From Kocuria palustris (GTDB lineage: Bacteria; Actinomycetota; Actinomycetes; Actinomycetales; Micrococcaceae), in contig NZ_JAFBCR010000001.1 in assembly GCF_016907795.1 (NCBI RefSeq), positions 1 to 64,000 on the forward strand: a stretch of 64,000 nt of DNA, written 5' to 3'. This document shows positions 53,149-63,387 of the stretch, piece by piece. The notes under the pieces were generated by a model, which worked only from the letters and a program-made list of their open reading frames with translations, was not told the origin of the DNA and made no database searches. The translations under genes were made by a program, and so were the position numbers. Positions within the stretch are counted from its first letter, which is position 1; each line of letters starts with the position of its first letter.

Positions 53149-55305
53149 ATGAGCGAGTCCGTGTCCCAGAACCCCTCCGCGCAGGATCCCAGCGTCGGCG
53201 GGATCACCGTCACCGTGGACGGACAGCAGCAGCAGGTCGCGACCGGGACCACCGCCGCTGATCTCTACCAGGGCCAGCGGGAGGTCGTCGTCGCCCGGAT
53301 CGAAGGCACGCTGCGCGATCTTGCCACCCCCCTGGCCGACGGGCAGTCGATCGAGCGCGTGCTGATCTCGGACCCGGAGGGCCTGGAGGTCCTGCGCCAC
53401 TCGACCGCCCACGTGATGGCCCAGGCGGTGCAGGAGCTCAAGCAGGAGGCCAAGCTCGGCATCGGCCCGTACATCACTGACGGGTTCTACTTCGACTTCG
53501 ACGTCGACGAGGCCTTCACCCCGGAGGATCTCAAGGCGCTGGAGAAGCGCATGCAGAAGATCGTGAACTCCACGCAGAGCTTCCGCCGGCGCTCCGTGAC
53601 CCACGATGAGGCCGTCGCGGAGATGGCCGATGAGCCCTACAAGCTCGAGCTGATCGGGCTGGCCCAGGGCCCCGGCTCCGGCGCGGAGGTCGCCGCCACG
53701 GAGGGCGCCTCGCAGGAGGTTGCCGCCGGCGAGCTGACCATCTACGACAACGTCGACCGCAAGTCCGGCGAGATCGTCTGGAAGGACCTGTGCCGCGGGC
53801 CCCACCTGCCGGACACCAAGCTGATCGGCAACGGCTTCGCCCTGATGCGCTCGGCGGCCGCCTACTGGCGCGGCTCGGAGAAGAACAAGCAGCTGCAGCG
53901 CATCTACGGCACCGCCTGGCCCACCAAGGACGAGCTCAAGGCGTACAAGGATCGCCTCGCCGAGGCCGAGCGCCGCGATCACCGCAAGCTGGGCTCCGAG
54001 CTGGACCTGTTCTCCTTCCCGGACGAGATCGGCTCCGGCCTGGCCGTGTTCCACCCCAAGGGCGGTCTGATCCGCATGGAGATGGAGAATCTCTCGCGCG
54101 AGCAGCACGTCAAGCACGGCTACTCGTTCGTGAACACGCCGCACATCACCAAGTCCACGCTGTACGAGATCTCCGGGCACCTGGGCTTCTACAAGGACGG
54201 CATGTTCCCGCCCATGCAGATGGACGAGGAGCGCGACGCCGCGGGCAACGTCACCAAGCAGGGCCAGGACTACTACCTGAAGCCCATGAACTGCCCGATG
54301 CACAACCTGATCTTCCGCCAGCGCGGCCGCTCCTACCGCGACCTGCCGCTGCGGCTCTTCGAGTTCGGCACGGTGTACCGCAACGAGAAGTCCGGCGTGA
54401 TCCACGGCCTGACCCGCGCCCGCGGCTTCACGCAGGACGACGCCCACATCTACTGCACGCGCGAGCAGATGCGCGATGAGATCGCCACCACGCTGGACTT
54501 CGTGCTGGACCTGCTGAAGGCCTACGGCCTCGATGAGTTCTACCTCGAGCTGTCCACGCGGGACCCGGAGAAGTCGATCGGCGACGACGCCGCCTGGGAG
54601 GAGGCCACCGCCACGCTGGAGGAGGTCGCCACCGCCTCGGGCCTGGAGCTCGTGCCGGATCCGGAGGGCGCTGCGTTCTACGGCCCCAAGATCTCGGTCC
54701 AGGCTCGCGACGCCATCGGGCGCACCTGGCAGATGTCCACGATCCAGCTGGACTTCTTCATGCCCGAGCGTTTCGACCTCGAGTACGCGGCCGCCGACGG
54801 CTCCCGTCAGCGCCCCGTCATGATCCACCGCGCGCTGTTCGGCTCGATCGAGCGCTTCTTCGGCGTGCTGACCGAGCACTACGCAGGCGCCTTCCCGGCG
54901 TGGCTGGCGCCCGAGCAGGTCCGTGCCATCCCGGTGGCTGAGGCCTTCGACGACTACCTGGGCGATGTCGTGGCAAAGCTGCGCACCGCCGGGGTGCGCG
55001 CCGAGCTGGACTCATCCTCGGACCGGTTCCCCAAGAAGATCCGCACCGCGTCCAAGGACAAGGTGCCGTTCGTGCTGATCGCAGGCGGCGACGACGCCGA
55101 GGCCGGTGCAGTGTCCTTCCGCTTCCGTGACGGCTCGCAGGAGAACGGCGTGCCGGTCGAGGAGGCCGTCGCCCGGATCGCCGCGCACGTGAGCAACCGC
55201 GTGAACGACGACCCCGTCCCCTCGGCCGCCGCAGGCGATGAGACGGTCGGGCAGGCCCCCGGCGTGGACGCCGATGCGCCGGGGTCGCAGGGCGCGCAGT
55301 CATGA
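53149..55305 (+). CDS. thrS: Threonyl-tRNA synthetase
   Basis: 718 residues. Order: N-terminal TGS domain (residues about 15-75), editing/SAD domain starting [14 protein letters not shown] with its zinc-type His/Cys, class II catalytic core ([55 protein letters not shown]), and a C-terminal anticodon-binding domain. An insertion of about 30 residues ([23 protein letters not shown]) widens the editing region. The last 25 residues are an acidic tail. The stop overlaps the HIT gene start (ATGA). Confidence 0.97.
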   Translation: MSESVSQNPSAQDPSVGGITVTVDGQQQQVATGTTAADLYQGQREVVVARIEGTLRDLATPLADGQSIERVLISDPEGLEVLRHSTAHVMAQAVQELKQEAKLGIGPYITDGFYFDFDVDEAFTPEDLKALEKRMQKIVNSTQSFRRRSVTHDEAVAEMADEPYKLELIGLAQGPGSGAEVAATEGASQEVAAGELTIYDNVDRKSGEIVWKDLCRGPHLPDTKLIGNGFALMRSAAAYWRGSEKNKQLQRIYGTAWPTKDELKAYKDRLAEAERRDHRKLGSELDLFSFPDEIGSGLAVFHPKGGLIRMEMENLSREQHVKHGYSFVNTPHITKSTLYEISGHLGFYKDGMFPPMQMDEERDAAGNVTKQGQDYYLKPMNCPMHNLIFRQRGRSYRDLPLRLFEFGTVYRNEKSGVIHGLTRARGFTQDDAHIYCTREQMRDEIATTLDFVLDLLKAYGLDEFYLELSTRDPEKSIGDDAAWEEATATLEEVATASGLELVPDPEGAAFYGPKISVQARDAIGRTWQMSTIQLDFFMPERFDLEYAAADGSRQRPVMIHRALFGSIERFFGVLTEHYAGAFPAWLAPEQVRAIPVAEAFDDYLGDVVAKLRTAGVRAELDSSSDRFPKKIRTASKDKVPFVLIAGGDDAEAGAVSFRFRDGSQENGVPVEEAVARIAAHVSNRVNDDPVPSAAAGDETVGQAPGVDADAPGSQGAQS

Positions 55306-55937
55306 GCACGGGGGAGCCGGGCGCGCGCGTGGGCCAGCACCACTGGGTGCGCCAGGACGATTTCGAGATCCCCGGGGTGCCGGATTCGTTCCAGCGCCTG
55401 TGGACCCCGCACCGCCTGGCCTATGTGCGCGGCGAGGACACCTCGGTCGAGACGGTGCCGGGCTGCCCGTTCTGCACGGGCCCCGAGCGCCGGGACAACG
55501 AATCCCTGATCGTCTTCCGCGGCGAGCACTGCTTCGTGATCCTCAACGTGTTCCCCTACAACCCGGGCCACCTGCTGGTGTGCCCGTACCGCCACGTGGC
55601 GGATCTGACGGAGCTGACAGACCAGGAGCTCACCGAGCTCATGCGCCTGACCCGCGACGCTGTCGTGGCAGTGAGCGAGGCCTCGCACCCGAACGCCTTC
55701 AACACGGGGCTGAACCTGGGCCAGGCCGCCGGCGGTTCGCTGTCGGATCACCTGCACATGCATGTGGTGCCGCGGTGGATCGGGGACTCCAACTTCCTGC
55801 CCGTGACCGCGCACACCAAGGCGATCATGGACACGCTGGGCGGGACCTGGACCGACATCCGGGAGCACTGGCCGGAGCCGGATTCGGCGGCGGAATCGGC
55901 TGCTCAGGGGCCCACCGGGTCGTCCGAGGAGAATTGA
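55302..55937 (+). CDS. HIT-domain nucleotide hydrolase/phosphorylase
   Basis: 211 residues. The histidine triad is [18 protein letters not shown] and [17 protein letters not shown] are typical of the actinobacterial AP4A-phosphorylase-like HIT proteins found after thrS. They act on dinucleoside polyphosphates or nucleotide-phosphoramidates. It is coupled to thrS by a 4-nt overlap and to the next gene by a TTGA overlap. The usual following gene (pgsA) is not present here. Confidence 0.92.
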   Translation: MSTGEPGARVGQHHWVRQDDFEIPGVPDSFQRLWTPHRLAYVRGEDTSVETVPGCPFCTGPERRDNESLIVFRGEHCFVILNVFPYNPGHLLVCPYRHVADLTELTDQELTELMRLTRDAVVAVSEASHPNAFNTGLNLGQAAGGSLSDHLHMHVVPRWIGDSNFLPVTAHTKAIMDTLGGTWTDIREHWPEPDSAAESAAQGPTGSSEEN

Positions 55938-57166
55938 TCACCCCGGCCTCGCCCGCGCAGGGGCAGCGCTCGGCCGTCGCGCTGATCCTGACGCTGGCGC
56001 TGCTGTCGGCGGTCTCGCCGCTGGCCACCGACGTCTACCTGCCGTCGTTCCCGGAGATGACGCGGGAGCTGGCCACCACGGGCTCGGCCGTGCAGCTCAC
56101 GCTGACCACGTTCATGATCGGGCTGGGGCTGGGCCAGCTCGTCATCGGCCCGCTGTCCGACGCCCTGGGGCGGCGCGGTCCGCTGCTGATCGGCACGGTC
56201 GTGTGCCTGCTGGCCGGCATCGTCTGCGCGCTGGCGCCGAGCATCGAGGTGCTGGTCATCGCCAGGTTCGTGCAGGGCTTCAGCGGTGCCGCCGGCGTCG
56301 TGATCGCCCGGGCGATCATCACGGACATCACGCGCGGGGCCACGACCGTGCGGCTGATGAACATCATGATGATCATCGGCGGTGTGATGCCGGTGATCGC
56401 GCCCATGGCGGGCGGGGCCATCCTGCAGGTCGCTGACTGGCGAGGCATCTTCTGGGTGATCACCGCGATCGTGACCGTCATGGTCGTCGGCATCCTGACC
56501 GTCGTCCCGGAGTCCCTGCCCGACGCGCGGCGCCAGGAGGGCGGTCTGCGGCGCATGGCATCCACCATCGACGCGGTGCTGCGCACGCCGGTCTACGCGG
56601 GCGGCGTGGTCGTCTCGGCCATGTCCTTCGCCACGCTGTTCGCCTATGTCTCGGCCTCGCCGTTCGTCATCCAGTCCATCCTGGGGCTGCCCACGATGGC
56701 GTACTCGCTGCTGTTCGGCCTCAACGCGCTGGGCATGACCTCCGGCAGCCTGATCTCGATCCGGCTGGCCGGGCGGGTGCCCGTGCAGCGCACCCTGGGC
56801 ACGGCGCTGATCGCGCTCACGGCGGTCGCGGTGGCGCTGGTCGTCGTCGTGCTGATCGGGGTGCCCGCCGTGCCCACCCTTGCGCTGCTGTTCTGCGCCA
56901 CGACCGCCATGGGCTTCATCCTGGGCAATGCCTCGGCGGTGACCATGCAGGCGGTGCCCGAGACTTCCGGCACCGGCTCGGCGCTGATGGGGGCGCTGCA
57001 GTTCGGAATGGGCGCGCTCGTCTCCCCGATCGTGGGCATGGCCGGCGAGACCGACGCCCGCCCGATGGCGTTCACGATGGCCGTGTGCGCGTCCATCGCG
57101 CTGGCTGCGTTCCTGATGATCCGGCGACGTGCAGCCTCGGCTGACGACACAGTCGGGAGCAGCTGA
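55934..57166 (+). CDS. Bcr/CflA-type MFS multidrug transporter
   Basis: 410 residues starting at a TTG (55934) that overlaps the HIT stop as TTGA and has GAGGAG 5 nt upstream. No ATG or GTG in this position fits better. Twelve spans. LATDVYLPSFPEMTRELATT after the first span, IGPLSDALGRRGPLLIG, and FSGAAGVVIARAIITDI are the Bcr/CflA signatures, a family exporting drugs such as bicyclomycin or chloramphenicol. Its coupling to thrS-HIT is unusual. Confidence 0.85.
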   Translation: MITPASPAQGQRSAVALILTLALLSAVSPLATDVYLPSFPEMTRELATTGSAVQLTLTTFMIGLGLGQLVIGPLSDALGRRGPLLIGTVVCLLAGIVCALAPSIEVLVIARFVQGFSGAAGVVIARAIITDITRGATTVRLMNIMMIIGGVMPVIAPMAGGAILQVADWRGIFWVITAIVTVMVVGILTVVPESLPDARRQEGGLRRMASTIDAVLRTPVYAGGVVVSAMSFATLFAYVSASPFVIQSILGLPTMAYSLLFGLNALGMTSGSLISIRLAGRVPVQRTLGTALIALTAVAVALVVVVLIGVPAVPTLALLFCATTAMGFILGNASAVTMQAVPETSGTGSALMGALQFGMGALVSPIVGMAGETDARPMAFTMAVCASIALAAFLMIRRRAASADDTVGSS

Positions 57167-57297
57167 GCCACAGAACCAGTGCTCTGCGGTGGCCCGAGAT
57201 CCGTTCCCCTTGTGTCGTCTGACCTCTCGTGTCTGCTGGAGCCACCCTCGAGCTGGGCCTTTTCGCCACAGCGTCGTGGGAGTGAGAGGAGCCCCGA

Positions 57298-57888
57298 ATG
57301 CACGAGTCGGACCATCCCGAGCTTCACGCCTGGGTGGACGAGAGCATGCGACAGCACGCTGTGCCTGATCCCATGTATCTGCTCGGTGCAGTCGTCTCCG
57401 AGCCGGCTCGCTGCTCCGGGACGAGACACCAGCTGCGGACCGTCCTCCCGAAAGGAGCTCCGAAGCTCCACTGGCATGAGCTGAGCCCACGGAAGAAGAC
57501 TGAAGTCACAGCAGTGGTGGCCTCTGCCGAAGGCGAGCATCTCGTGGTCGTGGCGACTGCGCTGAACCTGCGTAAGCAGGAGCGGGCGAGAGCGGAGTGC
57601 CTCAAGTGTCTGCTCTGGGAACTAGGTCAGCGCCATGTCAGCCTCGTGCACCTGGAGTCGAGGACTCCGTCGCTCAACAGACGCGACATGGACCTGATTC
57701 TTCGTCTGCGTGGCCAGAGAGCGATCCCTGCGGGCATCAGGGTGGAGATCGAGCTGCCCTCGATCGAGCCGATGCTGTGGGTCCCCGATCAGGTCTTGGG
57801 CGCGGTCGGTGATGCCGAGACGGGCGACAGGAGATGGCTCGACCAATTTCAGGGAGCCGTCCAGATCATTCGCATCGTGCTGCAGTAG
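57298..57888 (+). CDS. Conserved hypothetical protein
   Basis: 196 residues. The sequence begins HAWVDESMRQH..MYLLGAVV and has LHWHELSPRKKTEVTAVVA, KQERARAECLKCLLWEL and MLWVPDQVLGAVGDAE. The early Asp-Glu and later acidic/His positions, with YLLGAVV as a first strand, recall the DUF3800/RNase H-like group, but I do not claim this. GAGAGGAG precedes the ATG. It is lower in GC than the neighbours, stands alone and ends before a hairpin, so recent acquisition is possible. Confidence 0.6.
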   Translation: MHESDHPELHAWVDESMRQHAVPDPMYLLGAVVSEPARCSGTRHQLRTVLPKGAPKLHWHELSPRKKTEVTAVVASAEGEHLVVVATALNLRKQERARAECLKCLLWELGQRHVSLVHLESRTPSLNRRDMDLILRLRGQRAIPAGIRVEIELPSIEPMLWVPDQVLGAVGDAETGDRRWLDQFQGAVQIIRIVLQ

Positions 57889-57904
57889 ACAATAGGCAGC
57901 GCGA

Positions 57905-57938
57905 AGGCCAGGTCCCGTCAGCGCGGGGATCCTGGCCT
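57905..57938 (+). terminator. Hairpin between convergent genes
   Basis: AGGCCAGG-TCCC and GGGA-(T)-CCTGGCCT form a 12-bp stem with one bulge, followed by CTACTTCTC. It lies between the hypothetical gene and the convergent kinase gene. Confidence 0.6.
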
Positions 57939-57983
57939 CTACTTCTCACCCACCCGCAGGAGGGGAGCTGCCTTCAGTAAACC

Positions 57984-58649
57984 TCACGGGCGCATCCTCT
58001 GTCCAGGCCCAGCCGAGGGCGGACTCACTTCATGCTGCATGCACCGGTCGTCGATGCAGGAACCGCGCCTCGCCGGATGCTCCTTCATCGTCTGGTGCGC
58101 CTCGGCCAGGGCTCTGAGCCACTGTCCGGCTTCTCGAGGATGGCCCAGACGCACAGTGGTCAATGACGGGAAATGGTCTTCCACGGTGGGAATGATCGGC
58201 TTGAGCTCGTTCCTGGTTCGCCAGCCCCACCGCATGATGTGCTCCTCATCGGTGAAGAAGGTACGCAGCGGGGGCTCCTGGTTCCCGTTCCACAGCTCCT
58301 GCCGCAGCAGGCGTCGGCGCAGGGTGCGGCGCATCAGCCGAGTCATCTGCACCGAGGTCGGGTAGTCCAGCCAGAGCAGGGTGTCGGCGCGCTCCAGGAG
58401 CAGGGGCCGGACCTCGCGGTATTGCAGCTCGATGACCCACTGGGGTCCGGAGGTGTACCGCTCGACGTCGGCGACGAACGACTCGCGGCGTGTCCACTTG
58501 GGACCGTGGTGCAGGCTGTCGATCTCCACCCGCGGGTATCCCATCAGCTCTGCGATCCGGTTGCAGAGCGTGGTCTTTCCGGTCCCGCTGCCGCCGGCCA
58601 CGGTGATCCTCTGGGGCATTCCGGTGAGGGAGGCATCTGCGGTGAGCAC
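57984..58649 (-). CDS. P-loop nucleotide kinase-like protein (DNA topology modulation/FlaR-like)
   Basis: 221 residues. Walker A is VAGGSGTGKTTL. PRVEIDSLHHGPKW is the FlaR/adenylate-kinase-like substrate strand, and LLLERADTLLWLDYPTSVQMTRLMRRTLRRR the lid/arginine region. Such proteins are annotated as topology modulation or adenylate kinase-related, with unknown substrates. The GTG at 58649 is favoured by TAGGCT 7 nt upstream. The ATG at 58619 is the alternative. The last 25 residues are unstructured with several cysteines and histidines. Confidence 0.78.
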   Translation of the reverse strand: MLTADASLTGMPQRITVAGGSGTGKTTLCNRIAELMGYPRVEIDSLHHGPKWTRRESFVADVERYTSGPQWVIELQYREVRPLLLERADTLLWLDYPTSVQMTRLMRRTLRRRLLRQELWNGNQEPPLRTFFTDEEHIMRWGWRTRNELKPIIPTVEDHFPSLTTVRLGHPREAGQWLRALAEAHQTMKEHPARRGSCIDDRCMQHEVSPPSAGPGQRMRP

Positions 58650-58656
58650 GCAGATC

Positions 58657-58662
58657 AGCCTA
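58657..58662 (-). promoter_or_regulatory. -10 box predicting a leaderless kinase mRNA
   Basis: TAGGCT on the minus strand ends 7 nt before the GTG at 58649. Confidence 0.5.
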
Positions 58663-58840
58663 GGTGTCGTGGCGTGTCATGGCACCTGAGTCTTCAGGCC
58701 CCGCCGCCGCTGGCATGACCGCCTGACGCATCCAACTCTCGCCCATGCGCCGCCCGGGTGTGCCTAGGCTCGTGTCACACCGCATCGCGACAGGACCGCT
58801 CCTGCTGCCCGCTGCGGCCCACGACCCGAGGAGACGTCCG

Positions 58841-60265
58841 ATGTCCGCGAATCACGGCACCACGACTGCGCTCAAGCACCTGAAGGCGCAGCTGGGGGCG
58901 CGGCTGAGCACCGACCCCGCTGAGCTCGAGCCGCTGCGGGAGGACCGCTCGGGGCACCGCAGCCCGGGCGCCCCGCTGGCGCTGATCCGCGCCGGAAGCA
59001 TCGAGGACGTCCAGCTCGTGTGCCGCACCGCCTCCGAGCACGGCATCCCGGTGGTCACCCGCGGCGCGGGCACCGGCCTGGCGGGCGGGGCGTGCGCCGG
59101 TCCCGGCGAGCTCGTGCTGTCCACGCAGGACCTGGATCAGGTGCACGAGATCTCGGTGCCGAATCGCCTGGCCGTCGTCGGGCCGGGGATCCTCAACGGC
59201 GCGCTGAACGCCCGACTGGCCGAGCACGGACTGTGGTGGGCCCCGGACCCCTCGAGCAAGGACATCTCCACGGTCGGCGGCAACATCGCCATGAACGCCG
59301 GCGGCCTGCTGTGCGCCAAGTACGGCGTCACCCGCGAGGCGGTGCTCGCGCTGACGGTCGTGCTCGCCGACGGCCGTCTGATCTCGGTGGGCCACCGCAC
59401 CGTGAAGGGCGTGACCGGCTACGACCTCTGCGCGCTGATGATCGGCTCGGAGGGCACGCTGGGCGTGATCGTCGAGTGCACGCTGGCCCTGCGTCCCGTC
59501 GTGACCGGCCCGGGCCCCGTGGTCTCGGCGAGCTTCCCGAGCGTCATCGCAGCCTCGGCGGCCGCCTCCGCTGTCACGGCGGAGGGTCTCACCCCTGCGC
59601 TGCTCGAGCTGATGGACGGGCCCACGGTGGAGTGTGTCGAGCAGCGGCGCGGTCGGCGCATCGGCTCGGCGGGGTCGTCGTTCCTGCTGGCCCAGACCGA
59701 CGGGCGGGAAGCCGACGAGGTCGCCGGGAGGATCGCGGCGATCTTTGAGGCCGCCGGCGGCGAGGTCCGCGCGGCCGAGGACGAGGCGGAGGCCGATGAG
59801 CTCATCGGTCTGCGACGCAGCGCGTTCCCGGCGCTGGAGGCGCGTGCGCAGCGGATGGCCCAGGAGGGCGGCTTCGCCGGCGGCGGCTCGATCCTGGTCG
59901 AGGACATCGCCGTGCCGCGCGACCGGCTGGCCCAGGCCTTCGAGCGCATCCGCGAGATCGAGCTGCGTCACGGGATCCTCATCCCCACGACCACCCACGC
60001 CGGCGACGGCAACCTGCACCCGATCTTCCTGGTCGGCGACGACGAGGTCCCCGAGCGGATCTGGGAGGCCGCCGGAGAGGTCTTCCGGATCGCCCTGGAG
60101 CTGGGCGGCACGCTGTCGGGGGAGCATGGCATCGGCCTGCTCAAGCGGCGCTGGCTCGGAGATGAGCTCGGAGAGGATCAGCTGGACCTCCAGGCGCAGA
60201 TCCGCGCGGTGTTCGATCCGCAGGGGATCCTCAATCCCGGCAAGGTCTTCGCACGGGAGCACTGA
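58841..60265 (+). CDS. FAD-linked 2-hydroxyacid oxidase/dehydrogenase (GlcD type)
   Basis: 474 residues of the vanillyl-alcohol-oxidase fold. The FAD-binding domain has PVVTRGAGTGLAGGACAGPGE and SSKDISTVGGNIAMNAGG. The C-terminal domain has ARAQRMAQEGG, the metal/substrate His pair in THAGDGNLHPI, and GTLSGEHGIGLLKRRWL. Homologues oxidise glycolate or D-lactate, passing electrons to GlcF-like Fe-S partners. No such partner is adjacent, so it may act as a single-subunit D-lactate dehydrogenase. GAGGAG precedes the ATG at 58841. Confidence 0.9.
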   Translation: MSANHGTTTALKHLKAQLGARLSTDPAELEPLREDRSGHRSPGAPLALIRAGSIEDVQLVCRTASEHGIPVVTRGAGTGLAGGACAGPGELVLSTQDLDQVHEISVPNRLAVVGPGILNGALNARLAEHGLWWAPDPSSKDISTVGGNIAMNAGGLLCAKYGVTREAVLALTVVLADGRLISVGHRTVKGVTGYDLCALMIGSEGTLGVIVECTLALRPVVTGPGPVVSASFPSVIAASAAASAVTAEGLTPALLELMDGPTVECVEQRRGRRIGSAGSSFLLAQTDGREADEVAGRIAAIFEAAGGEVRAAEDEAEADELIGLRRSAFPALEARAQRMAQEGGFAGGGSILVEDIAVPRDRLAQAFERIREIELRHGILIPTTTHAGDGNLHPIFLVGDDEVPERIWEAAGEVFRIALELGGTLSGEHGIGLLKRRWLGDELGEDQLDLQAQIRAVFDPQGILNPGKVFAREH

Positions 60266-60317
60266 ACCTGGCGGCGAGCCCCGGCCCTGCCGTCGCTGAG
60301 TCGTCAGGGCGACGAAC

Positions 60318-60323
60318 TAGGAT
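60318..60323 (+). promoter_or_regulatory. -10 box predicting a leaderless murT-gatD mRNA
   Basis: TAGGAT ends 7 nt before the ATG at 60331. The in-frame ATG at 60322 overlaps the box and therefore is unlikely to be the start. Confidence 0.5.
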
Positions 60324-60330
60324 GTCCGCC

Positions 60331-61632
60331 ATGTCCAGACCACTTGTGAGGCTCCTCGGCCAGGGCGTGCGCGCCGCCACCAAGCTGCGCGGCGGAGGCT
60401 CGGCGTTCCCCGGGCTGGTGATGGAGAAGCTGCACCCGGACTTCGTGGCCGAGCAGCTGGCCCGGCTGCCCCAGGGCGTCGTGGTGATCTCCGGGACCAA
60501 CGGCAAGACGACCACCACCAAGATGGCCGTCCAGCTGCTCGAGTCCCAGGGCCTGCGCGTGTTCACCAACCGCACCGGCTCGAACTTCGTGCGCGGGGTG
60601 GCGGCCTCCCTGCTGGAGGAGATCTCCCTGACCGGCAGGCTGGACGCGGACATCGCCGTGCTGGAGCTCGACGAGGCCCACGCGGTCCACTTCGTGAAGC
60701 TCGTCCAGCCCCGGTTCGCACTGCTGCTCAACGTCATGCGAGATCAGCTCGACCGCTTCGGCGAGATCGACACCACCCGCCGCATGCTCTCCCAGATCGC
60801 GGCGGCCACCACCGAGGCCGTGGTCCTCAACCGCGAGGACCCGCGCATTGCCTCTCTGGCCGATGACGTCCGCCCCGGGACCGCGGTGCACTGGTACGGG
60901 CTGTCGGAGAAGCTGCGGCCCATGTTCCCGTCGGACGACGACATGCGCGGCGCCGACGGCCCCGAGGCTCCGTTGCCGTCGCAGGAGGCCAAGCCGGAGG
61001 CCGTCGTGCAGCTCGACGACTTCGAGGCCACAGACGTCACGTTCTCCGTGCGCGGTGAGCCCGCCAAGGCGGAGGTCCACCTCTACGGCGTCTACAACGT
61101 CTACAACGCCGCGGCCGCCCTGGCACTGGCCCTGACCGTCTCGCAGGAGCGCAGCGGCCTGTCGGCGGCGCTGCCGTCGCTGCTGGGCGAGCTGTCGCGC
61201 GTGACCCCGGCCTTCGGGCGCGGCGAGACGATCATGGTCGACGGCACCCCGCTGCAGCTGCTGCTCGTGAAGAACCCCGCGGGCTTCCGCCTGTCGCTGG
61301 CCTCCGCCGCACCGGAGTCCTACGCGACCATGATCTCCATCAACGACGAGTACGCCGACGGCCGCGACGTCTCCTGGCTGTGGGACGTCGAATTCGAGTC
61401 CCTGCGCAGCGGGGGAGTGGACATGGTCACCGGCACCCGGGCCTGGGACATGGCTCTGCGCCTGGACTACGACCAGGTGCAGGTCGGCGCCGTCGAGCCG
61501 GACATCGCCCGAGCGCTCACGGAGTTCATCGCCTCCGCCGACGGACGCCCGATGCGCGTCTTCTGCACCTACACGTCCATGCTCACGCTGCGCCGCGAGC
61601 TGCGCGCCGTGGCCGTCGTGCCCGAGATCTGA
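60331..61632 (+). CDS. murT: Lipid II isoglutaminyl synthase, MurT subunit
   Basis: 433 residues. MurT, a Mur-ligase relative, activates the D-Glu of lipid II with ATP, and GatD supplies ammonia to give D-isoglutamine in the peptidoglycan stem. The ATP loop is ISGTNGKTTTTKM. LELDEAHAVHF and VYNVYNAAAALALAL are Mur-ligase elements. The C-terminal DUF1727 domain starts near LLVKNPAGFRLSL. Only one Cys is present in the whole protein, so the Cys4 zinc ribbon known from staphylococcal MurT is missing and replaced by an acidic loop (SDDDMRGADGPEAP). It is followed by gatD 12 nt later. Confidence 0.94.
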   Translation: MSRPLVRLLGQGVRAATKLRGGGSAFPGLVMEKLHPDFVAEQLARLPQGVVVISGTNGKTTTTKMAVQLLESQGLRVFTNRTGSNFVRGVAASLLEEISLTGRLDADIAVLELDEAHAVHFVKLVQPRFALLLNVMRDQLDRFGEIDTTRRMLSQIAAATTEAVVLNREDPRIASLADDVRPGTAVHWYGLSEKLRPMFPSDDDMRGADGPEAPLPSQEAKPEAVVQLDDFEATDVTFSVRGEPAKAEVHLYGVYNVYNAAAALALALTVSQERSGLSAALPSLLGELSRVTPAFGRGETIMVDGTPLQLLLVKNPAGFRLSLASAAPESYATMISINDEYADGRDVSWLWDVEFESLRSGGVDMVTGTRAWDMALRLDYDQVQVGAVEPDIARALTEFIASADGRPMRVFCTYTSMLTLRRELRAVAVVPEI

Positions 61633-61644
61633 GAGAGGACCGCG

Positions 61645-62418
61645 ATGACCACTGCGACTCCCAACCTCCCCGCCGCAGGAGCCGAGCCCGAGCTCGGCGG
61701 GCAGGGCGAGATCCACCTCGTGCAGCTCTATCCGCGTGACATGAACATCTACGGCGATTGGGGCAACACGCTGACGCTCAAGCGCCGTCTCGAGCGCCGC
61801 GGCTACAGCGTGCGCGTCACCGACTACAACCCCGGCGACTCCTTCCCCGGCGACGGCGACATCTTCGTGGGCGGCGGCGGCCAGGACTCCGGGCAGTTCC
61901 GCGTCATGGAGGACCTGCAGCGCATCAAGCCCCTGCTGCTGGAGCTGGTGGAGGATGGCGCGCCCATGCTCGCGATCTGCGGGCTCTACCAGCTCTTCGG
62001 CCACCGGTTCCGCACGATCGGCGGTGAGACGCTGACCGGCGTGGGGATCTTCGACCTCGAGACCGTCGGGGGCCCGGAGCGGCTGATCGGCAACATCGTC
62101 ACCGAGTCGCCCGATCTCGGCACCGTGATCGGCTACGAGAACCACTCCGGGCTGACCCACCTGGGCGCGGGCCAGGAGCCGTTCGGTCGCGTGATCTCCG
62201 GTGCGGGCAACGACGGCCAGGACGGCACGGAGGGCGCGGTGACCCGCGAGGTCATCGGCACCTATCTGCACGGCTCCCTGCTGCCCAAGAACCCGGCGGT
62301 GGCCGATCACCTCATCGCCACGGCGGTGCGGCGACGCTATGCGCACGAGACCCTCGAGCCGCTGAACGATCTGCTGGCGGAGAAGGCGCGGGAGGTCGCG
62401 GCCTCCCGTCCGCGCTGA
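61645..62418 (+). CDS. gatD: Lipid II isoglutaminyl synthase, glutamine amidotransferase subunit GatD
   Basis: 257 residues. A class I-like triad glutaminase that feeds ammonia to MurT. The nucleophile is the Cys of [10 protein letters not shown], the His lies in [12 protein letters not shown], and [11 protein letters not shown] is the oxyanion-side loop. [26 protein letters not shown] is the family N-terminus. GAGAGGA precedes the ATG, 12 nt after murT. Substrate and role are as for MurT. The complex acts on the cytoplasmic face of the membrane. Confidence 0.94.
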   Translation: MTTATPNLPAAGAEPELGGQGEIHLVQLYPRDMNIYGDWGNTLTLKRRLERRGYSVRVTDYNPGDSFPGDGDIFVGGGGQDSGQFRVMEDLQRIKPLLLELVEDGAPMLAICGLYQLFGHRFRTIGGETLTGVGIFDLETVGGPERLIGNIVTESPDLGTVIGYENHSGLTHLGAGQEPFGRVISGAGNDGQDGTEGAVTREVIGTYLHGSLLPKNPAVADHLIATAVRRRYAHETLEPLNDLLAEKAREVAASRPR

Positions 62419-62435
62419 GCCCGGGACCCGTCGCC

Positions 62436-62441
62436 TACAAT
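62436..62441 (+). promoter_or_regulatory. -10 box for yebC-ruvC
   Basis: TACAAT is a near-consensus -10 box, giving a leader of about 150 nt before yebC in the 175-nt gap after gatD. Nothing else was recognised in this gap. Confidence 0.5.
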
Positions 62442-62593
62442 CGACCAGCAGACTTCCCAGCGCAGCGTCATGCGCCGCGGTGGTGCGCCGCACGGCCCCT
62501 CCGGCCGTGACCGGCACCCCCGACGCACGCGCTGCCAGCCGCCGCCGGGAGGAGCCCGGCGCTGCGGCACCGACACGAACCAGGAGGCAAGCC

Positions 62594-63355
62594 ATGTCCG
62601 GTCACTCCAAGTGGGCCACGACCAAGCACAAGAAGGCCGCCATCGACGCCAAGCGCGCCAAGGCCTTCGCCAAGTACATCAAGGGCATCGAGGTCGCCGC
62701 GCGCCAGGGCGGCGCCGACACCGCGGGCAACCCGGCGCTGGATCTGGCCGTGTCCAAGGCCAAGAAGAACTCGGTGCCCAACGACAACATCGACCGCGCC
62801 ATCAAGCGCGGCGCCGGCCTGACCGGCGAGGTCATCGAGTACTCGGAGATCTTCTACGAGGCCCGCGGCCCCCAGGGGTCGGCGCTGTACATCGAGTGCC
62901 TGACCGACAACAAGAACCGCGCGGCCTCCGAGGTCCGCGTGGCCGTGACTCGCAACGGCGGCACTATGGCCGATCCGGGCTCGGTCACCTTCATGTTCGA
63001 GCGCAAGGGCGTGGCCGAGGTCGCCAAGGCCGACGGCGTCACCGAGGACGACGTCATGATGGCCGTGCTGGACGCCGGGGCGGAGGAGGTCATCGAGGAC
63101 CAGGACGTCTTCGAGGTCATCTCCGAGGCCACCGACCTGCCCCAGATCCGCACGGCTCTGGACGAGGCGGAGCTGGAGTACAACAACGACGACCCCCAGT
63201 TCCGCCCGAACATGAAGGTCGAGCTCGACGCCGACGCCGCGCGCAAGTTCCTGCGCCTGGCCGACGCGATCGAGGAGCTCGACGACGTCCAGAACGTCTA
63301 CTCCAACGTGGAGATCACCCCCGAGGTCGCCGCCCAGCTCGAGGACGAGGACTGA
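62594..63355 (+). CDS. YebC/PmpR-family translation/transcription factor
   Basis: 253 residues, complete. [25 protein letters not shown] at the start, [22 protein letters not shown], and [18 protein letters not shown] are family signatures. YebC proteins help ribosomes through proline-rich stretches in recent work and were earlier called transcriptional regulators. AGGAGG precedes the ATG. It lies 32 nt before ruvC, the typical actinobacterial order. Confidence 0.95.
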   Translation: MSGHSKWATTKHKKAAIDAKRAKAFAKYIKGIEVAARQGGADTAGNPALDLAVSKAKKNSVPNDNIDRAIKRGAGLTGEVIEYSEIFYEARGPQGSALYIECLTDNKNRAASEVRVAVTRNGGTMADPGSVTFMFERKGVAEVAKADGVTEDDVMMAVLDAGAEEVIEDQDVFEVISEATDLPQIRTALDEAELEYNNDDPQFRPNMKVELDADAARKFLRLADAIEELDDVQNVYSNVEITPEVAAQLEDED

Positions 63356-63387
63356 GCCAGGCTCCGGCACCCGCCCGACGTCCCGCC

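Noticed and set aside
51547-54879. 1110-codon open frame on the minus strand
   Set aside because: It is antisense to thrS and in the wrong frame over the MFS gene, low-complexity, and without family motifs.
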